Source: CAZCZR01 sp964503455 (GTDB taxonomy: Bacteria > Bacillota > Clostridia > UBA1381). Taken from it: a stretch of 23,235 bases of DNA. Where the stretch lies: NCBI GenBank assembly GCA_964503455.1, contig CAZCZR010000022.1, positions 1 to 23,235 of the forward strand. The letters are read 5' to 3'. The notes under the pieces were generated by a model. The model saw nothing but the letters and a program-made list of their open reading frames with translations. It was not told the origin of the DNA and ran no database searches. The translations under genes were made by a program, and so were the position numbers. How positions within the stretch are numbered: the first letter of the stretch is position 1; every line of letters starts with the position of its first letter. Of the stretch, positions 22,755 through 23,235 are shown piece by piece.

Positions 22755-23231
22755 TTAACCCACTATGGCTCTTTCAAGCGCGGATTTCTCCTCCTCAAGA
22801 AGGTATATTCCCGAATTGCCGCCTTTAATCTCTCTTATATAAGTATTGCATGAGTTGTGACCGTAAAGCGAGGTTATTATGATACCGTCGTCGTTCGCGT
22901 TCAAAAGCGCGACAGAAAAGCTCAGGTTGCCGCTCACGTCGTCATAAGCGTCAAAGTTGGTAACGCCTATCTTCGACAAGCCGCCGTTTATACGCGCCTC
23001 GCACTCCGATATACGCTTCATCACCTCAGGGTTCGAGTTGTCAGATATAGTTTGCGCCAGAGCGTCCAGCTTATCGTAATAGGAGCGAAGCTCCCCCGTC
23101 AGATCGCCGTCCTCCGCGTAATCGTACAGGGCGTTTATCTTTGAGCTGTTTACGATATTCAGCACAAAACAAACGATTATCAGCACCATGATGACTAGCA
23201 GCGCGCCTATAATAAAAATATTGTTGTCCAT
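22755..23231 (-). CDS. DUF4446 family membrane-anchored protein
   Basis: This 158-residue protein has one N-terminal membrane helix (about 5-28), a helical, acidic region (about 35-85) and the conserved C-terminal DUF4446 domain: TNFDAYDDVSGNLSFSVALL (92-111), DDGIIITSLYG (114-124) and a closing LLEEEKSALERAI. The family is common in Clostridia and, from general knowledge, often lies next to the soj-spo0J (parA-parB) chromosome-partition genes near the origin; the gene just beyond the right edge could test this. Its function is unknown. The start at 23231 is 4 nt from the window edge, so its ribosome binding site is not visible. Confidence 0.85.
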   Translation of the reverse strand: MDNNIFIIGALLVIMVLIIVCFVLNIVNSSKINALYDYAEDGDLTGELRSYYDKLDALAQTISDNSNPEVMKRISECEARINGGLSKIGVTNFDAYDDVSGNLSFSVALLNANDDGIIITSLYGHNSCNTYIREIKGGNSGIYLLEEEKSALERAIVG

Positions 23232-23235
23232 AATT

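Overview
The window reads as chromosomal DNA of a Bacillota member, class Clostridia, probably an uncultured gut-type lineage. The evidence is the gene families (HemZ, TrmK, DUF1540, DUF4446, DUF421, SCP2 single-domain protein), strong AAGGAGG-type ribosome binding sites, sigma-A-like promoters and moderate GC content. The genus cannot be fixed from the sequence alone.

Layout. Positions 1-356 hold the start of an unrecognised leftward gene, an AT-rich divergent spacer and the dnaA promoter and leader. dnaA (357-1700) and dnaN (1986-3116) follow, separated by a 285-nt spacer with a large inverted repeat. recF and gyrB, the usual neighbours of dnaN, are absent; a metallo-beta-lactamase-fold hydrolase and hemZ come next (3190-5274). 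Three small leftward genes of unknown function (5289-6225) converge on hemZ. A large secreted protein with two GH43 domains (6494-11506) has its own promoter and a bidirectional terminator. A polytopic membrane protein resembling GT-C glycosyltransferases (11597-13471) and a DUF421 protein (13685-14392) run leftward. From a divergent spacer with a consensus promoter, an SCP2-like protein, a DUF1540 protein and a YtqA/YhcC-type radical SAM protein run rightward (14631-16268).

From 16348 onward every gene is on the minus strand. There is a polar amino-acid ABC transporter (binding lipoprotein, terminator, permease, ATPase in transcription order), then a trmK-Nif3-like operon, then a 466-nt gene-free region, serS, and two small membrane-anchored proteins, one of the DUF4446 family.

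The most interesting observation is the trmK-serS spacer (20425-20890). It carries about ten DnaA-box-like sites, including two exact TTATCCACA sites on opposite strands and two tandem pairs, alongside AT-rich stretches and a perfect palindrome. The spacers around dnaA hold only degenerate sites. This makes the trmK-serS spacer the best candidate here for a replication origin or a DnaA-binding control locus, about 19 kb from dnaA. A second notable signal is a near-identical 19-nt hairpin element (18/19) before dnaA and after dnaN, with a partial third copy in the DUF421/SCP2 spacer. I see no tRNA, rRNA, CRISPR array, insertion sequence or phage gene.
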